A stretch of 64,000 nt of DNA, from the NCBI RefSeq assembly GCF_900112935.1, contig NZ_FONM01000009.1, positions 62,001 through 126,000 of the forward strand. Reading direction: 5' to 3'. The position numbers and the translations under genes are program-made. Numbering within the stretch: the first letter of the stretch is position 1; the number at the start of each line of letters is the position of its first letter. A model generated the notes under the pieces. That model did not search any database. It saw only the letters and a list, made by a program, of their open reading frames with translations, and was not told the DNA's origin. Source of the DNA: Trichococcus pasteurii (GTDB lineage: Bacteria; Bacillota; Bacilli; Lactobacillales; Aerococcaceae). This document shows, one piece after another, positions 10,332-19,202 of the stretch.

Positions 10332-11162
10332 ATGAAAATTGCACTGGTCCATAACCAGACGCCAGAGACTTTATCCGTCGCGGCGAAGTTCAAAGAGATG
10401 TGCCTCTCTGAAAAAATCGAAATTGTCACGGATTATCCTGATCTAGTGGTATCGATTGGGGGGGACGGCACATTGCTTTCGGCTTTCCATAAATACGAAG
10501 ACCAATTGAGCCAGGTGCGTTTTGTGGGGATCCATACTGGGCATCTGGGCTTTTATACGGATTGGCGGACCTATGAACTGCCAGAACTAGTGGAAAGCTT
10601 GAAGCATGACAAAGGGGAAAGCGTCAGCTACCCGTTGCTCGATGTCCGCGTCAAGTATGCGGATGAGGAGGAAGAAACCCGCTACATCGCTCTGAACGAA
10701 GCAAGTTTGAAGAAAATGGACGGAACGATGGTTTGCGATATCTATGTAAAGGATGAACTGTTCGAGACATTCCGTGGCGATGGCCTTTGTGTATCCACGC
10801 CTACAGGGTCGACTGGGTTCAGCAAATCGCTTGGCGGAGCCGTAATCCATCCCCGAACGGAAGCCATCCAGCTGACTGAGATGGCCTCAGTGAATAACCG
10901 CATCTATCGGACGCTGAGCTCGCCCATGATCATCGCGAAAGACGAATGGATCGTCATTTATCCACACAAGGAAGATCGCTTGATTTTGTCTGTAGATCAT
11001 TTGACATTCAAGAAAAGAAGCATCGAACGACTGGTTTACCGGATTGCCCAGGAGCGCGTGCATTTTGCGCGTTACCGTCACACGCATTTCTGGGATCGGG
11101 TCGAAGATGCGTTCATCGGCGTAAAGAAAAACGACAGGAACGAACGGACAAAGGAGCGGTGA
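10332..11162 (+). CDS. nadK: NAD kinase
   Basis: 276 residues. It phosphorylates NAD to NADP with ATP or polyphosphate. The GGDGTLL motif (near residue 42), the NE-containing ALNEAS block and the STPTGSTGFSKSLGG nucleotide loop are intact. ATG 10332 is chosen over the in-frame GTT/ATG-like codon at 10311 because GAGAGGAGAT lies 6 bases before it. The stop codon overlaps the spacer of the next gene, whose ATG is 3 bases downstream, showing translational coupling. Confidence 0.95.
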   Translation: MKIALVHNQTPETLSVAAKFKEMCLSEKIEIVTDYPDLVVSIGGDGTLLSAFHKYEDQLSQVRFVGIHTGHLGFYTDWRTYELPELVESLKHDKGESVSYPLLDVRVKYADEEEETRYIALNEASLKKMDGTMVCDIYVKDELFETFRGDGLCVSTPTGSTGFSKSLGGAVIHPRTEAIQLTEMASVNNRIYRTLSSPMIIAKDEWIVIYPHKEDRLILSVDHLTFKKRSIERLVYRIAQERVHFARYRHTHFWDRVEDAFIGVKKNDRNERTKER

Positions 11163-11164
11163 AT

Positions 11165-12118
11165 ATGTCAACCAAAAAGTGGCTGCTGAAGACACGTTTG
11201 AAGGAACAGCACATCGAAACGCTGAAGGGACTTTATCCCGATCACGAGATGGTTACCGATGATGCGGAAACAGAAGCATTCGGTGAGGTCGAGTGGACTG
11301 TCGGCTGGAACGACAGATTGACCGGCCTGTTGGAGGAAGGGCAATTGCCTTCCTTAAGATGGGTCCAAGCGATTTCGGCTGGCGTGAACAGCCTACCGTT
11401 GGCAACCTTTGAAAGACGAGGAATTTATTTGACGAACGCGAGCGGTATCCACGCCGAACCGATTGCTGAATACGTCATCGGCGTATTACTTTCGCATATG
11501 CGCGGATTGAAAACTGCAATCCTGAATCAGCCGCAACGCAAATGGGAACAGACCACGGAGCTCCAGGAACTGAAAGGCAAAACGATGATGATTGTAGGGG
11601 CAGGCCACATCGGCAATCGACTGGGAGAATTGGCTAAAGCATTCGGTATGAAAGTCATCGCTGTCAATCGCAGCGGCAAGGAGTTACCGGGCTTGGATGT
11701 GACGGTCAAAATGGATAATATCGGCACTGTCATCGACTTTGCGGATGTTGTCGTGGATGTCCTCCCCCAAACGGATGAAACCTACCATGTTTTTGATGAT
11801 GCCCTCTTCTCGCGCATGAAAAAGGGTGTTCTCTTTGTGAATGTCGGACGTGGCGTCACGGTTGACAGCGATAGCCTCGTCAAGGCATTGGACAACGGAA
11901 CAGTGGCGTATGCGGCTTTGGATGTGTTCGACGAGGAACCGTTGCCTGCCGAAAGTCCATTGTGGAAGCATGAAAAGATACTGATTACGCCGCATTTTTC
12001 GGGTGTGGTTGAGCATTTCCGGGATAATCTGTTTGAAGTTGTCTTGGAAAATGCAAAGAGTTACAAGAAAGACGGCAAACCAAGCCGCAACCTGATCGAT
12101 TTTGAAAAAAAATATTAA
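11165..12118 (+). CDS. D-isomer-specific 2-hydroxyacid dehydrogenase family protein
   Basis: 317 residues. The NAD-binding domain carries VGAGHIGNRLGELAKAFGMKV. The catalytic block runs NVGRGVTVDSDSL, then DVFDEEPLPAESPLW, then a histidine in ITPHFSG. This is the layout of SerA/GhrB-type reductases that interconvert 2-oxoacids and D-2-hydroxyacids. The substrate cannot be deduced. ATG 11165 is preferred over a long N-terminal extension (open from 10946, inside nadK) because AAGGAG lies at 11151. It sits between nadK and the RluD-type gene, which are contiguous in B. subtilis (yjbN-yjbO), so it looks like an insertion into that operon. It may use the NAD(P)H pool shaped by NadK. Confidence 0.88.
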   Translation: MSTKKWLLKTRLKEQHIETLKGLYPDHEMVTDDAETEAFGEVEWTVGWNDRLTGLLEEGQLPSLRWVQAISAGVNSLPLATFERRGIYLTNASGIHAEPIAEYVIGVLLSHMRGLKTAILNQPQRKWEQTTELQELKGKTMMIVGAGHIGNRLGELAKAFGMKVIAVNRSGKELPGLDVTVKMDNIGTVIDFADVVVDVLPQTDETYHVFDDALFSRMKKGVLFVNVGRGVTVDSDSLVKALDNGTVAYAALDVFDEEPLPAESPLWKHEKILITPHFSGVVEHFRDNLFEVVLENAKSYKKDGKPSRNLIDFEKKY

Positions 12119-12130
12119 CAGATAAGGCAA

Positions 12131-12166
12131 GGCTGCACCAGCGAGTCAGATGGTGCGGCTCTTTTT
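12131..12166 (+). terminator. Likely terminator after the hydroxyacid dehydrogenase
   Basis: GCTGCACCA (12132) pairs with TGGTGCGGC (ending 12159, one wobble), followed by TCTTTTT. Confidence 0.75.
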
Positions 12167-12379
12167 GTGGGTCAATTTTTTTTTGCATGATGACGGGGCA
12201 TGAGTTGTGGAATGTCCTCATTTTGGTTAGAATAGGAATGTATGTTGCCGGGCGGGATCCTGAAGGTTTCAGGATCATTGTATTGCCGGGTGATCTGTTC
12301 AATGTCTGGATCAGCACAGAACAAACCAAGGCGGCTGTTCCGCACGTAGAGATTTGGTATAGAGTAGGGGTAGTGTAGA

Positions 12380-13309
12380 GTGATTTTTAGCTGGATATAT
12401 GAAAAAGAAGAGACGATACAGATGAAGACTTTTTTACGTTCCAAGGGAATATCAAAAAGTCTATTGGCTACCATCAAATTTGATGGTGGCAGTATCTGGC
12501 TGAACGGTAAAGAAAGAACGGTACTGGCGACCTTGGAAAAAGGCGATAAAGTAATGATCCGGATTCCGGATGAAGGGGAACATGAAACGACTGTCGGGGT
12601 GGATATGCCTTTGGACATTTTGTTTGAGGACGACCACTTTTTGGTTGTGAACAAACCGTTTGGCGCTGCTTCCATCCCATCAAAGGTGCACCCGCGTCTT
12701 TCCATGGCGAATCGCGTCAAAGGCTACTACCAACGCCAGGGCTACGTGGACCAAGTCATCCATATTGTTACGCGTCTGGATCGTGATACGACCGGCGTCA
12801 TGCTTTTTGCAAGGCATGGGTATGCGCATGCTCTGATGGATACGCTATTGCGCAACAAGGAAGTCGACAAAACGTATCGGGCGATTTTATCCGAACCGGT
12901 GCTGACGCAGCCGCACGGATTCATCGATGCCCCTATCGGCAGGACAGAGGATTCGATCATGACGCGAATGGTCAGGGAAGACGGAAAACAAGCGCTGACT
13001 GAATATTGGTTGGATCAGTCCTATCCGGATGGGCAGACTGTGAAAATCAAGTTGCATACGGGAAGGACCCATCAAATTCGGGTGCATTTCACCTCAATTG
13101 GTGCGCCTCTGCTTGGGGATGACCTTTATGGTGGCAAAGCTGACCCAGAAATGTTGCGGCAAGCCCTGCATTGCGAGTCATTGGCATTTGTGCATCCGAT
13201 CAGTGGGGAATTCTTAAAGATAGAAGCGCCGTTGCCGGATGATTTCATCAAATGGGAAAGCAGACAGAGAGAAAAGGAGGCTGATATCCGTGTTGGAACC
13301 ACAATATGA
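12380..13309 (+). CDS. rluD: RluD-family 23S rRNA/tRNA pseudouridine synthase
   Basis: 309 residues, like YjbO of B. subtilis. It isomerises uridine in structured RNA. The N-terminus is S4-like (KTFLRSKGISKSLLATIKFDGGSIWLNG). The catalytic motif is TRLDRDTTGVMLFA with the active-site aspartate, and KLHTGRTHQIRVHF is the conserved late block. The start is GTG 12380 by similarity (MIFSWIYEKEE); the ribosome site is weak (GGGGTAG). Its 3' end overlaps mgtE by 20 bases. The target position is not certain, so the symbol is a family label. Confidence 0.85.
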   Translation: MIFSWIYEKEETIQMKTFLRSKGISKSLLATIKFDGGSIWLNGKERTVLATLEKGDKVMIRIPDEGEHETTVGVDMPLDILFEDDHFLVVNKPFGAASIPSKVHPRLSMANRVKGYYQRQGYVDQVIHIVTRLDRDTTGVMLFARHGYAHALMDTLLRNKEVDKTYRAILSEPVLTQPHGFIDAPIGRTEDSIMTRMVREDGKQALTEYWLDQSYPDGQTVKIKLHTGRTHQIRVHFTSIGAPLLGDDLYGGKADPEMLRQALHCESLAFVHPISGEFLKIEAPLPDDFIKWESRQREKEADIRVGTTI

Positions 13310-14660
13310 ATTTGACCTGGACGAAGCGCTGGCGAAAATCCGCGAATCGCTCCAGGGCGAGGATATAGAAAAATTCCGTTCCGATTTTTTGGACTATCAC
13401 CTCTACGATCAGGCCCAGATTTATCTGGCTTTGGCGCCTGAGGAACGCATCACGATGTACAATTATCTCTCAGCAAATGAAATGGCCGACATGTTCGAAA
13501 TCATCGAAGAAGATGTCGAGTCGATCGAAGCGTATCTTTTGGAAATGAACAATCAATACGCTGCCGACATGTTGGCCAACATGTACGCCGATAATGCCGT
13601 GGATATGCTGAAGCAACTGAAGGATGAACGGATTTGGCTTTATCTGCGCTTAATGCCAGTGGAATCAGCGAAAGAAATCCGGGCCTTGTTGAATTATAAA
13701 GATGAGACTGCCGGGGCCATCATGACGCCGGAATTCGTCTCGATCGTCGCCAATCAGACAGTCCGATCGGCGATGGCCATCCTTAAAAGCAAAGCGCCTA
13801 ATGCGGAAACAATCTACTATATCTACGTCGTCAATGTGGATAATGTGCTGGTCGGGGTCATTTCCTTGAGGGATCTGATCGTGAACGATGAAGACATGAT
13901 GATCGGCGATATCATGAGCGAGCGGATCGTATCCGTGAACGTAAACGAAGGGCAAGAAGATGTTGCCCATAAAATCCGGGACTATGACTTCCTGGCTGTG
14001 CCGGTAGTCGACGAAAACAATGTATTGTTGGGGATCATCACCGTCGATGACATCATCGACGTCATCGATGAGGAAGCCATCAGTGACTTCTCCGGTTTGG
14101 CCGGGGTCGACGTTGAGGAGCAATCAGAAAATCCGTTTGTGGCAGCATCCAAACGGTTGCCTTGGTTGATTACGCTATTATTCTTGGGTATGGGAACGTC
14201 AACCTTGATTAGTCAATATCAAGGTTTGATTTCGGATGCATCGATTCTTTCCGTATTTGTCACCTTGATCACCGGAACATCCGGTAATGCGGGGACACAA
14301 TCACTTGCCGTCGCCGTCCGGAAAATCGGCATGCAGGATGATGAGGAGAAAAATTTGTTCCGTACCATTTTATCCGAGTTGGCGACAGGATTTATCTCAG
14401 GGTTAGTGACTGGTGTCTCGATTGCGCTTGTCATCGGTGTTTGGAAACAGAATTTCATCTTGGGTGGGATCATCGGCATTTCCATGCTGGTTGCCATCAC
14501 GGTGGCGAATCTGGCAGGTAGCTTGATTCCGGTATTGATGGATCGTCTTGGCTTTGATCCTGCCGTTGCAAGCGGACCGTTCATCTCGACATTCAGCGAT
14601 TTGACTTCCGTCTTGATCTATTTCAACATCGCAAAACATTTTATCAGCACCCTCATGTAG
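13290..14660 (+). CDS. mgtE: Magnesium transporter MgtE
   Basis: About 456 residues. MgtE is a gated Mg2+ channel. The N-terminal helical domain (to about residue 130, with repeated EMADMFEIIEE-like helices) is followed by two CBS domains (NVDNVLVGVISLRDL; VDENNVLLGIITVDDIIDVID). A five-helix membrane domain carries GTSGNAGTQSLAVAVR, which contributes the pore. The start is GTG 13290, 9 bases after AAAAGGAGG, rather than the open ATG 13239 inside the upstream gene. It overlaps that gene by 20 bases, so translation is coupled; no Mg-responsive riboswitch fits in the overlap. Confidence 0.93.
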   Translation: MLEPQYEFDLDEALAKIRESLQGEDIEKFRSDFLDYHLYDQAQIYLALAPEERITMYNYLSANEMADMFEIIEEDVESIEAYLLEMNNQYAADMLANMYADNAVDMLKQLKDERIWLYLRLMPVESAKEIRALLNYKDETAGAIMTPEFVSIVANQTVRSAMAILKSKAPNAETIYYIYVVNVDNVLVGVISLRDLIVNDEDMMIGDIMSERIVSVNVNEGQEDVAHKIRDYDFLAVPVVDENNVLLGIITVDDIIDVIDEEAISDFSGLAGVDVEEQSENPFVAASKRLPWLITLLFLGMGTSTLISQYQGLISDASILSVFVTLITGTSGNAGTQSLAVAVRKIGMQDDEEKNLFRTILSELATGFISGLVTGVSIALVIGVWKQNFILGGIIGISMLVAITVANLAGSLIPVLMDRLGFDPAVASGPFISTFSDLTSVLIYFNIAKHFISTLM

Positions 14661-14672
14661 GTGCAAAAAAAA

Positions 14673-14720
14673 GGCAACGGACACAGCCAAAGCGGCTGTT
14701 TGTCCATTGCCTGTTTTTTT
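14673..14720. terminator. Terminator between mgtE and the acetyltransferase gene
   Basis: GGCAACGGACA + CAGCC hairpin arm pairs with GGCTG + TGTCCATTGCC; T run on the plus side and an A run (T run on minus) before it, so it can serve both converging genes. Confidence 0.82.
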
Positions 14721-14730
14721 TGGCTCAGTG

Positions 14731-15165
14731 CTATAGTATTTTATCCATGTCGTGGTGGAGAATCCCGGCTTCTTCGTATTCTTCGCCGCAGATGGTGTAG
14801 CCGACTTTTTCGTAAAAACCTATGGCATGATTCTGGGCTCCGAGGAACAGGCGCTTGCCTCCGAGTTCACGGACGTGCCTTTCGATTTCCTGCATGAGGA
14901 TGCTGCCGTATTTCTTTTCCCGTGCGGCTTTGCGGATGGCAACACGCTGCACTTTGTATTTGCCGTTTTCCATCGGATAGATGCGGGCTGTGGCAACAGG
15001 GATGGATTCTTCATATCCGACGAGATGCAGGGTTTTGTCTTCCAAATCGTCGATTTCTATGGAAACCGGCACCTGTTGCTCCTCCACGAATACTTCTTTA
15101 CGGATGTCCAAGGCATCCTTGTAGGTTTTGGATTTTAGATTTTGTGTCCATTCAAAATGCAACAA
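14731..15165 (-). CDS. GNAT family N-acetyltransferase
   Basis: 144 residues with the GNAT fold. The acetyl-CoA pyrophosphate loop is seen in VQRVAIRKAAREKKYGSIL, followed by LGAQNHAIGFYEKVGY, the usual motif B end. The RKEVFVEEQQVP N-terminus resembles the ElaA/YjcF subgroup. The acceptor is unknown. The start is TTG at 15165 (minus strand), 7 bases after CGAGGA; no ATG is available nearby. It stands alone, convergent with mgtE and divergent from the M42 peptidase gene. Confidence 0.85.
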   Translation of the reverse strand: MLHFEWTQNLKSKTYKDALDIRKEVFVEEQQVPVSIEIDDLEDKTLHLVGYEESIPVATARIYPMENGKYKVQRVAIRKAAREKKYGSILMQEIERHVRELGGKRLFLGAQNHAIGFYEKVGYTICGEEYEEAGILHHDMDKIL

Positions 15166-15320
15166 CGCGTATTCCTCGCTTTCGAAATTTGGTGGGTTCG
15201 CAGAACCTCTTTTCTTATTTTACCTGATTCGGCATTTTTTGTCTGAATTAATTGCTTTTGTCTTTTTTAACCGGGTTCTTTTGCTATACTTATATAATCA
15301 GCAAGAGGAGGAAATAATTT

Positions 15321-16397
15321 ATGCCAGAAATAATCGAAACGATCCAACAATTGACAAACATCCCGTCGCCGACTGGATATACCGCAGAAATCATTGATTT
15401 TCTGGATGAAAACCTGAAACAGAAGGGGTACCAACCTGAAAAAAACAACAAGGGCAGCCTGATGGTGACGGTAAGAGGTACCGAAAATCAAAGCCGACGC
15501 TTTGTGACAGCGCATATCGATACGCTTGGGGCGATGGTGCGCGCGATCAAACCGGATGGAAGGTTGAAAATCGACCTGATCGGCGGATTCACTTATCATT
15601 CGATTGATGGTGAATACTGCACGGTCCACAGCGCCGCAACAGGAAAAGACTGGACGGGAACGATATTGTTGCACCAAACGAGTGTCCATGTCTACAAAGA
15701 TGCGCGCACGGCTGAACGCAGTCAAGACAATATGGAGATCCGTCTGGATGCGGAAGTGCACTCCGCCAAAGATGTCACTTCGCTTGGCATCGGGGTAGGG
15801 GATTTCATCAGCTTTGCGCCTCGGACAGAGATTACCCCGACCGGTTACATCAAGTCAAGGCATCTGGACGATAAAGCCAGTGCGGCTATCCTGCTGCAGT
15901 TCCTGCACCGCATCGCGGACGAAAACCTGACGCTGCCTTATACGACCTGCTTCTTCTTTTCGAACAATGAGGAAATCGGCTACGGAGGCAACTCGAATAT
16001 GCCGCCGCACACGGTGGAATATTTGGCTGTCGATATGGGAGCGATGGGTGACGATCAGCAGACTGACGAGTATACGGTGTCCATCTGCGTGAAGGATGGG
16101 TCGGGTCCCTACCACTTCGGACTTCGACAACAGTTGGTCGGACTATGCGAATCGCAAGAGATCCCTTACAAACTGGATATTTATCCGTTTTATGGAAGCG
16201 ATGCTTCTGCAGCCATGAAAGCGGGTTGGGACGTGCGCCATGCTTTGATCGGACCGGGAATCGATGCCAGCCACGCCTATGAGCGGACCCATCGGAAGTC
16301 CCTGGAAGCCTGCGCCAGACTGTTGGAAGCGTATCTGTCCGCTCCGATGATCGGCAAACAGCCTGGGAAACAAGGGGATATTGAATGGAACAATTAA
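15321..16397 (+). CDS. M42-family aminopeptidase
   Basis: 358 residues, a cobalt/zinc-dependent M42 peptidase (glutamyl aminopeptidase/deblocking enzyme type) of the cytoplasm. The metal and catalytic residues are in order: H and D of TAHIDTLG, D of RHLDDKA, EE of NNEEIGYGG, D of AVDMGAMG and H of a late ERTHRKS block. ATG 15321 has AAGAGGAGG upstream and a TATACTT -10-like box at about 15287. Its 3' end overlaps the following membrane protein gene by 13 bases. Confidence 0.92.
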   Translation: MPEIIETIQQLTNIPSPTGYTAEIIDFLDENLKQKGYQPEKNNKGSLMVTVRGTENQSRRFVTAHIDTLGAMVRAIKPDGRLKIDLIGGFTYHSIDGEYCTVHSAATGKDWTGTILLHQTSVHVYKDARTAERSQDNMEIRLDAEVHSAKDVTSLGIGVGDFISFAPRTEITPTGYIKSRHLDDKASAAILLQFLHRIADENLTLPYTTCFFFSNNEEIGYGGNSNMPPHTVEYLAVDMGAMGDDQQTDEYTVSICVKDGSGPYHFGLRQQLVGLCESQEIPYKLDIYPFYGSDASAAMKAGWDVRHALIGPGIDASHAYERTHRKSLEACARLLEAYLSAPMIGKQPGKQGDIEWNN

Positions 16398-17488
16398 GAA
16401 AAACGAATCTGCTCTACTGGAGTGTTTGGCTTTTGGTGATGGCGTGCCTGGTTTGGGTATCCACAAAAATCGATTTTATTTTTTATCCGATCGGCGCCTT
16501 CATCTCGACGATATTCACGCCAGTGCTCGTGGCAGGGTTTCTGTATTATATTTTCACGCCGTTCATCGAAATGTTGGAGCATAGGCTCAACATCAAACGG
16601 CCGGTAGGCATCCTAATAGTCATGGTACTGCTGATCGGCATCGTCATCTTCTCATTTCTGGGGCTCATTCCGAATCTCGTAAGCCAAATCGGAGAACTGT
16701 TGACGAATTTACCTGGCGTGGTCCGTTCCTTGAACAAACTCTATCAGCAAGTGATTGAACAGGAATGGGTTCAGAGACTGGACATTCCGACCCAATTGTC
16801 CCAGTTGAGCGGAAATGTCCAAAGCAGCATCAGCACCTTCCTGAATGGCTTGACGGGCAGCATCGGTTCCGTACTGTCGGCTGTAGCCAATATCGCCTTA
16901 CTTGTCGTCATCATTCCGCTGATTTTTTTCTACATGCTGAAGGATGGCCATAAGTTTCCTGAAGCGGTTGCCCAATTGCTGCCGCACGAATATTCAGCAG
17001 ATGTGCTGGCGCTCTTTAAGGAAATCAACAAAACAATCGCCAAATACATCAGCGGGCAGGCGCTTGTCTGTTTGTTCGTAGGGACATTCACCTTTATCGG
17101 GTATCTGCTGATCGGATTGCCGTACGCCTTCCTGCTTGGGGTCACGGCAGCCATCACGAATATCATTCCCTACCTTGGGCCATACATCGGCTTAGTTCCA
17201 GCCGCGATAATCGGGCTGACTGTCTCGCCGGCAAAAGCCTTGTTGGTCTGTGCCGTTGTGCTGGTGGTACAGCAAGTGGAATCGAACATCATTTCACCGA
17301 ATGTCTTGGGCAAAACGCTGGATATGCATCCCCTGACGATCCTGTTTCTGCTCTTGGCGGCAGGGAAAATCTTTGGTGTATTGGGAATGATATTGGCGAT
17401 TCCCGCGTATGCAGTAGTGAAAACCATTGTCCAATATGTCCACGGTTATGTTAAAAACAGAAGAAAAAAAGTGTTGCATAAACAATAA
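16385..17488 (+). CDS. AI-2E family (PerM/YdbI) membrane transporter
   Basis: 367 residues with about eight hydrophobic segments (first ones near residues 10-30, 35-55 and 70-92). It has the family's typical central soluble region (roughly 100-150) and the conserved IFFYMLKDG and GVTAAITNIIPYLGPYIG motifs. The family exports small molecules or ions; substrates differ, and some relatives are Na+/H+ antiporters. Overlap with the M42 peptidase gene suggests one transcript but no obvious shared pathway. Confidence 0.88.
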   Translation: MEQLRKTNLLYWSVWLLVMACLVWVSTKIDFIFYPIGAFISTIFTPVLVAGFLYYIFTPFIEMLEHRLNIKRPVGILIVMVLLIGIVIFSFLGLIPNLVSQIGELLTNLPGVVRSLNKLYQQVIEQEWVQRLDIPTQLSQLSGNVQSSISTFLNGLTGSIGSVLSAVANIALLVVIIPLIFFYMLKDGHKFPEAVAQLLPHEYSADVLALFKEINKTIAKYISGQALVCLFVGTFTFIGYLLIGLPYAFLLGVTAAITNIIPYLGPYIGLVPAAIIGLTVSPAKALLVCAVVLVVQQVESNIISPNVLGKTLDMHPLTILFLLLAAGKIFGVLGMILAIPAYAVVKTIVQYVHGYVKNRRKKVLHKQ

Positions 17489-17500
17489 TAAAAATTAATA

Positions 17501-17546
17501 TGGATTCCAAGGGTTATTGATTGCTTTTTACCTTTGGAATCCTTTA
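17501..17546 (+). terminator. Intrinsic terminator after the AI-2E-family gene
   Basis: GGATTCCAAGG (17501) pairs with CCTTTGGAATCC (ending 17541), followed by TTTATT. Confidence 0.8.
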
Positions 17547-17668
17547 TTATGTAAAAAGTATTAAGAGCATAACGAATCAATTTGTGCAGTTTTTATTATG
17601 AATTATGAGAATGATGGCAATTGGTTTGTGCAAAATATATTAATGCGGAAAATTTAGGAGGAAGCATA

Positions 17669-19027
17669 ATGAAAGTGATCGTAGTGGGATGTACACATGC
17701 CGGAACGTCAGCAGTGAAGACAATTTTGAAGGAGAATCCAGGTACTGAATTAACAGTATACGAAAGAAACGACAACGTTTCATTCCTGTCATGCGGGATT
17801 GCGCTTTACGTCGGCGGTGTCGTGAAAGATCCACAAGGATTATTCTATTCTAACCCTGAGGAGCTCGCTTCATTGGGCGCAAACGTAAACATGCAACATG
17901 ATGTAACAAACATTGATACAGCTACAAAAACTGTTTCTGTGAAAAACTTAGTTACCGGAGAAGAATTCCAAGACACTTACGATAAGTTGGTTTTGACAAT
18001 CGGATCGTGGCCAATCATCCCTCCAATCGACGGCATCCAAAGCAAAAATGTTTTGCTTTGCAAAAACTACAACCAAGCAAAAGAAATCATCGCACGCAAA
18101 GATGACAAAAAGAAAATCGTCGTTGTCGGCGGCGGCTACATCGGTATCGAGTTGGTGGAAGCATTTGCCAACGACGGAAAAGAAGTTACATTGGTCGATG
18201 GTTTGGATCGCATTCTGAACAAATATTTGGATTCTGAATTCACGGACATCCTTGAAGATGACTTGCGCGCACATGGCGTAAAAGTACAATTGAATGAAAT
18301 GGTTAAAGGCTTCAAAGACAATGAAGCTGGAGACATCACAACCGTTGTGACGACAGGCGGAGAATACGAAGCTGAAATGGTCATCTTATGCGTAGGGTTC
18401 CGACCGAACACTGACCTTGTCAAAGGCCAAGTGGATATGATGAAGAACGGTGCCATCATCGTGAATGACTACATGCAAACAAGCTTGCCTGACGTATACG
18501 CAGCAGGAGACAGCTGTGCTGTAAACTACAATCCGAACGATGGACATGCATATATTCCGTTGGCAACAAATGCTGTGCGTATGGGATTATTGGTCGGCAA
18601 AAACATCAACGGTCCTAAAATGAAATACCGCGGAACCCAATCCACTTCCGGATTGTACCTGAACGGCTTCACTATCGGTTCTACCGGTGTGAATGACGCA
18701 AGTGCTGCAGCTTTCGGACTTGAAACACGTTCCGTAGTTCTGGAAGACTTCTACCGTCCGGAATTCATGCCTTCAAATGAAAAAGTGTTGATGAAACTTG
18801 TCTACGAAGTAGGCACGAACCGCATCGTCGGTGGACAGCTGATGTCCAAGTATGACATCACACAATCAGCCAACACCTTGTCATTGGCTATCCAAAATAA
18901 AATGACGATCGAAGATTTGGCTCTGGTCGACTTCTTCTTCCAACCTCACTTTGACCGTCCTTGGAACTACTTGAACTTGTTGGCTCAAAAAGCTTTGGAA
19001 CAAGAAGCGGAATTAGCTGCTAAATAA
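17669..19027 (+). CDS. nox: H2O-forming NADH oxidase
   Basis: 452 residues. It oxidises NADH with O2 to water via FAD and a cysteine sulfenate, regenerating NAD+ during aerobic growth. FAD site VVGCTHAG at the start; redox cysteine C42 in SFLSCGIAL; NAD site VVGGGYIGIELVEAFA; second FAD motif VYAAGDSCAV; and the conserved C-terminal FFFQPHFDRPWNYLN. It closely resembles enterococcal Nox. ATG 17669 follows TAGGAGGA at 6 bases; the ATG at 17621 is rejected. Monocistronic with a strong terminator. It uses A/T-ending codons typical of strongly expressed genes. CoA-disulfide reductase is a related alternative. Confidence 0.94.
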   Translation: MKVIVVGCTHAGTSAVKTILKENPGTELTVYERNDNVSFLSCGIALYVGGVVKDPQGLFYSNPEELASLGANVNMQHDVTNIDTATKTVSVKNLVTGEEFQDTYDKLVLTIGSWPIIPPIDGIQSKNVLLCKNYNQAKEIIARKDDKKKIVVVGGGYIGIELVEAFANDGKEVTLVDGLDRILNKYLDSEFTDILEDDLRAHGVKVQLNEMVKGFKDNEAGDITTVVTTGGEYEAEMVILCVGFRPNTDLVKGQVDMMKNGAIIVNDYMQTSLPDVYAAGDSCAVNYNPNDGHAYIPLATNAVRMGLLVGKNINGPKMKYRGTQSTSGLYLNGFTIGSTGVNDASAAAFGLETRSVVLEDFYRPEFMPSNEKVLMKLVYEVGTNRIVGGQLMSKYDITQSANTLSLAIQNKMTIEDLALVDFFFQPHFDRPWNYLNLLAQKALEQEAELAAK

Positions 19028-19043
19028 TTCAATCCCATAATTT

Positions 19044-19089
19044 GGAACCCCTCCTTTAATCGATCCGTTGATTATTGGAGGGGTTCTTT
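19044..19089 (+). terminator. Intrinsic terminator after nox
   Basis: GGAACCCCTCC (19044) pairs with GGAGGGGTTC (to 19086), then TTTG. Confidence 0.82.
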
Positions 19090-19202
19090 GTGGGGGGAAT
19101 GGTATATCCGGATAAAACACTTGTTTTTTTTGCCGGGTCATTAGATAATGAAAGATAACAATCCACTCTCAAAGAGATATAAAAACGAAGGAGAAACAAT
19201 CT

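Noticed and set aside
10946-11164. N-terminal extension of the hydroxyacid dehydrogenase
   Set aside because: Overlaps nadK out of frame and a strong ribosome site supports the start at 11165.
13239-13310. Possible Mg2+ riboswitch for mgtE
   Set aside because: mgtE overlaps the upstream coding region; there is no room for a leader RNA.
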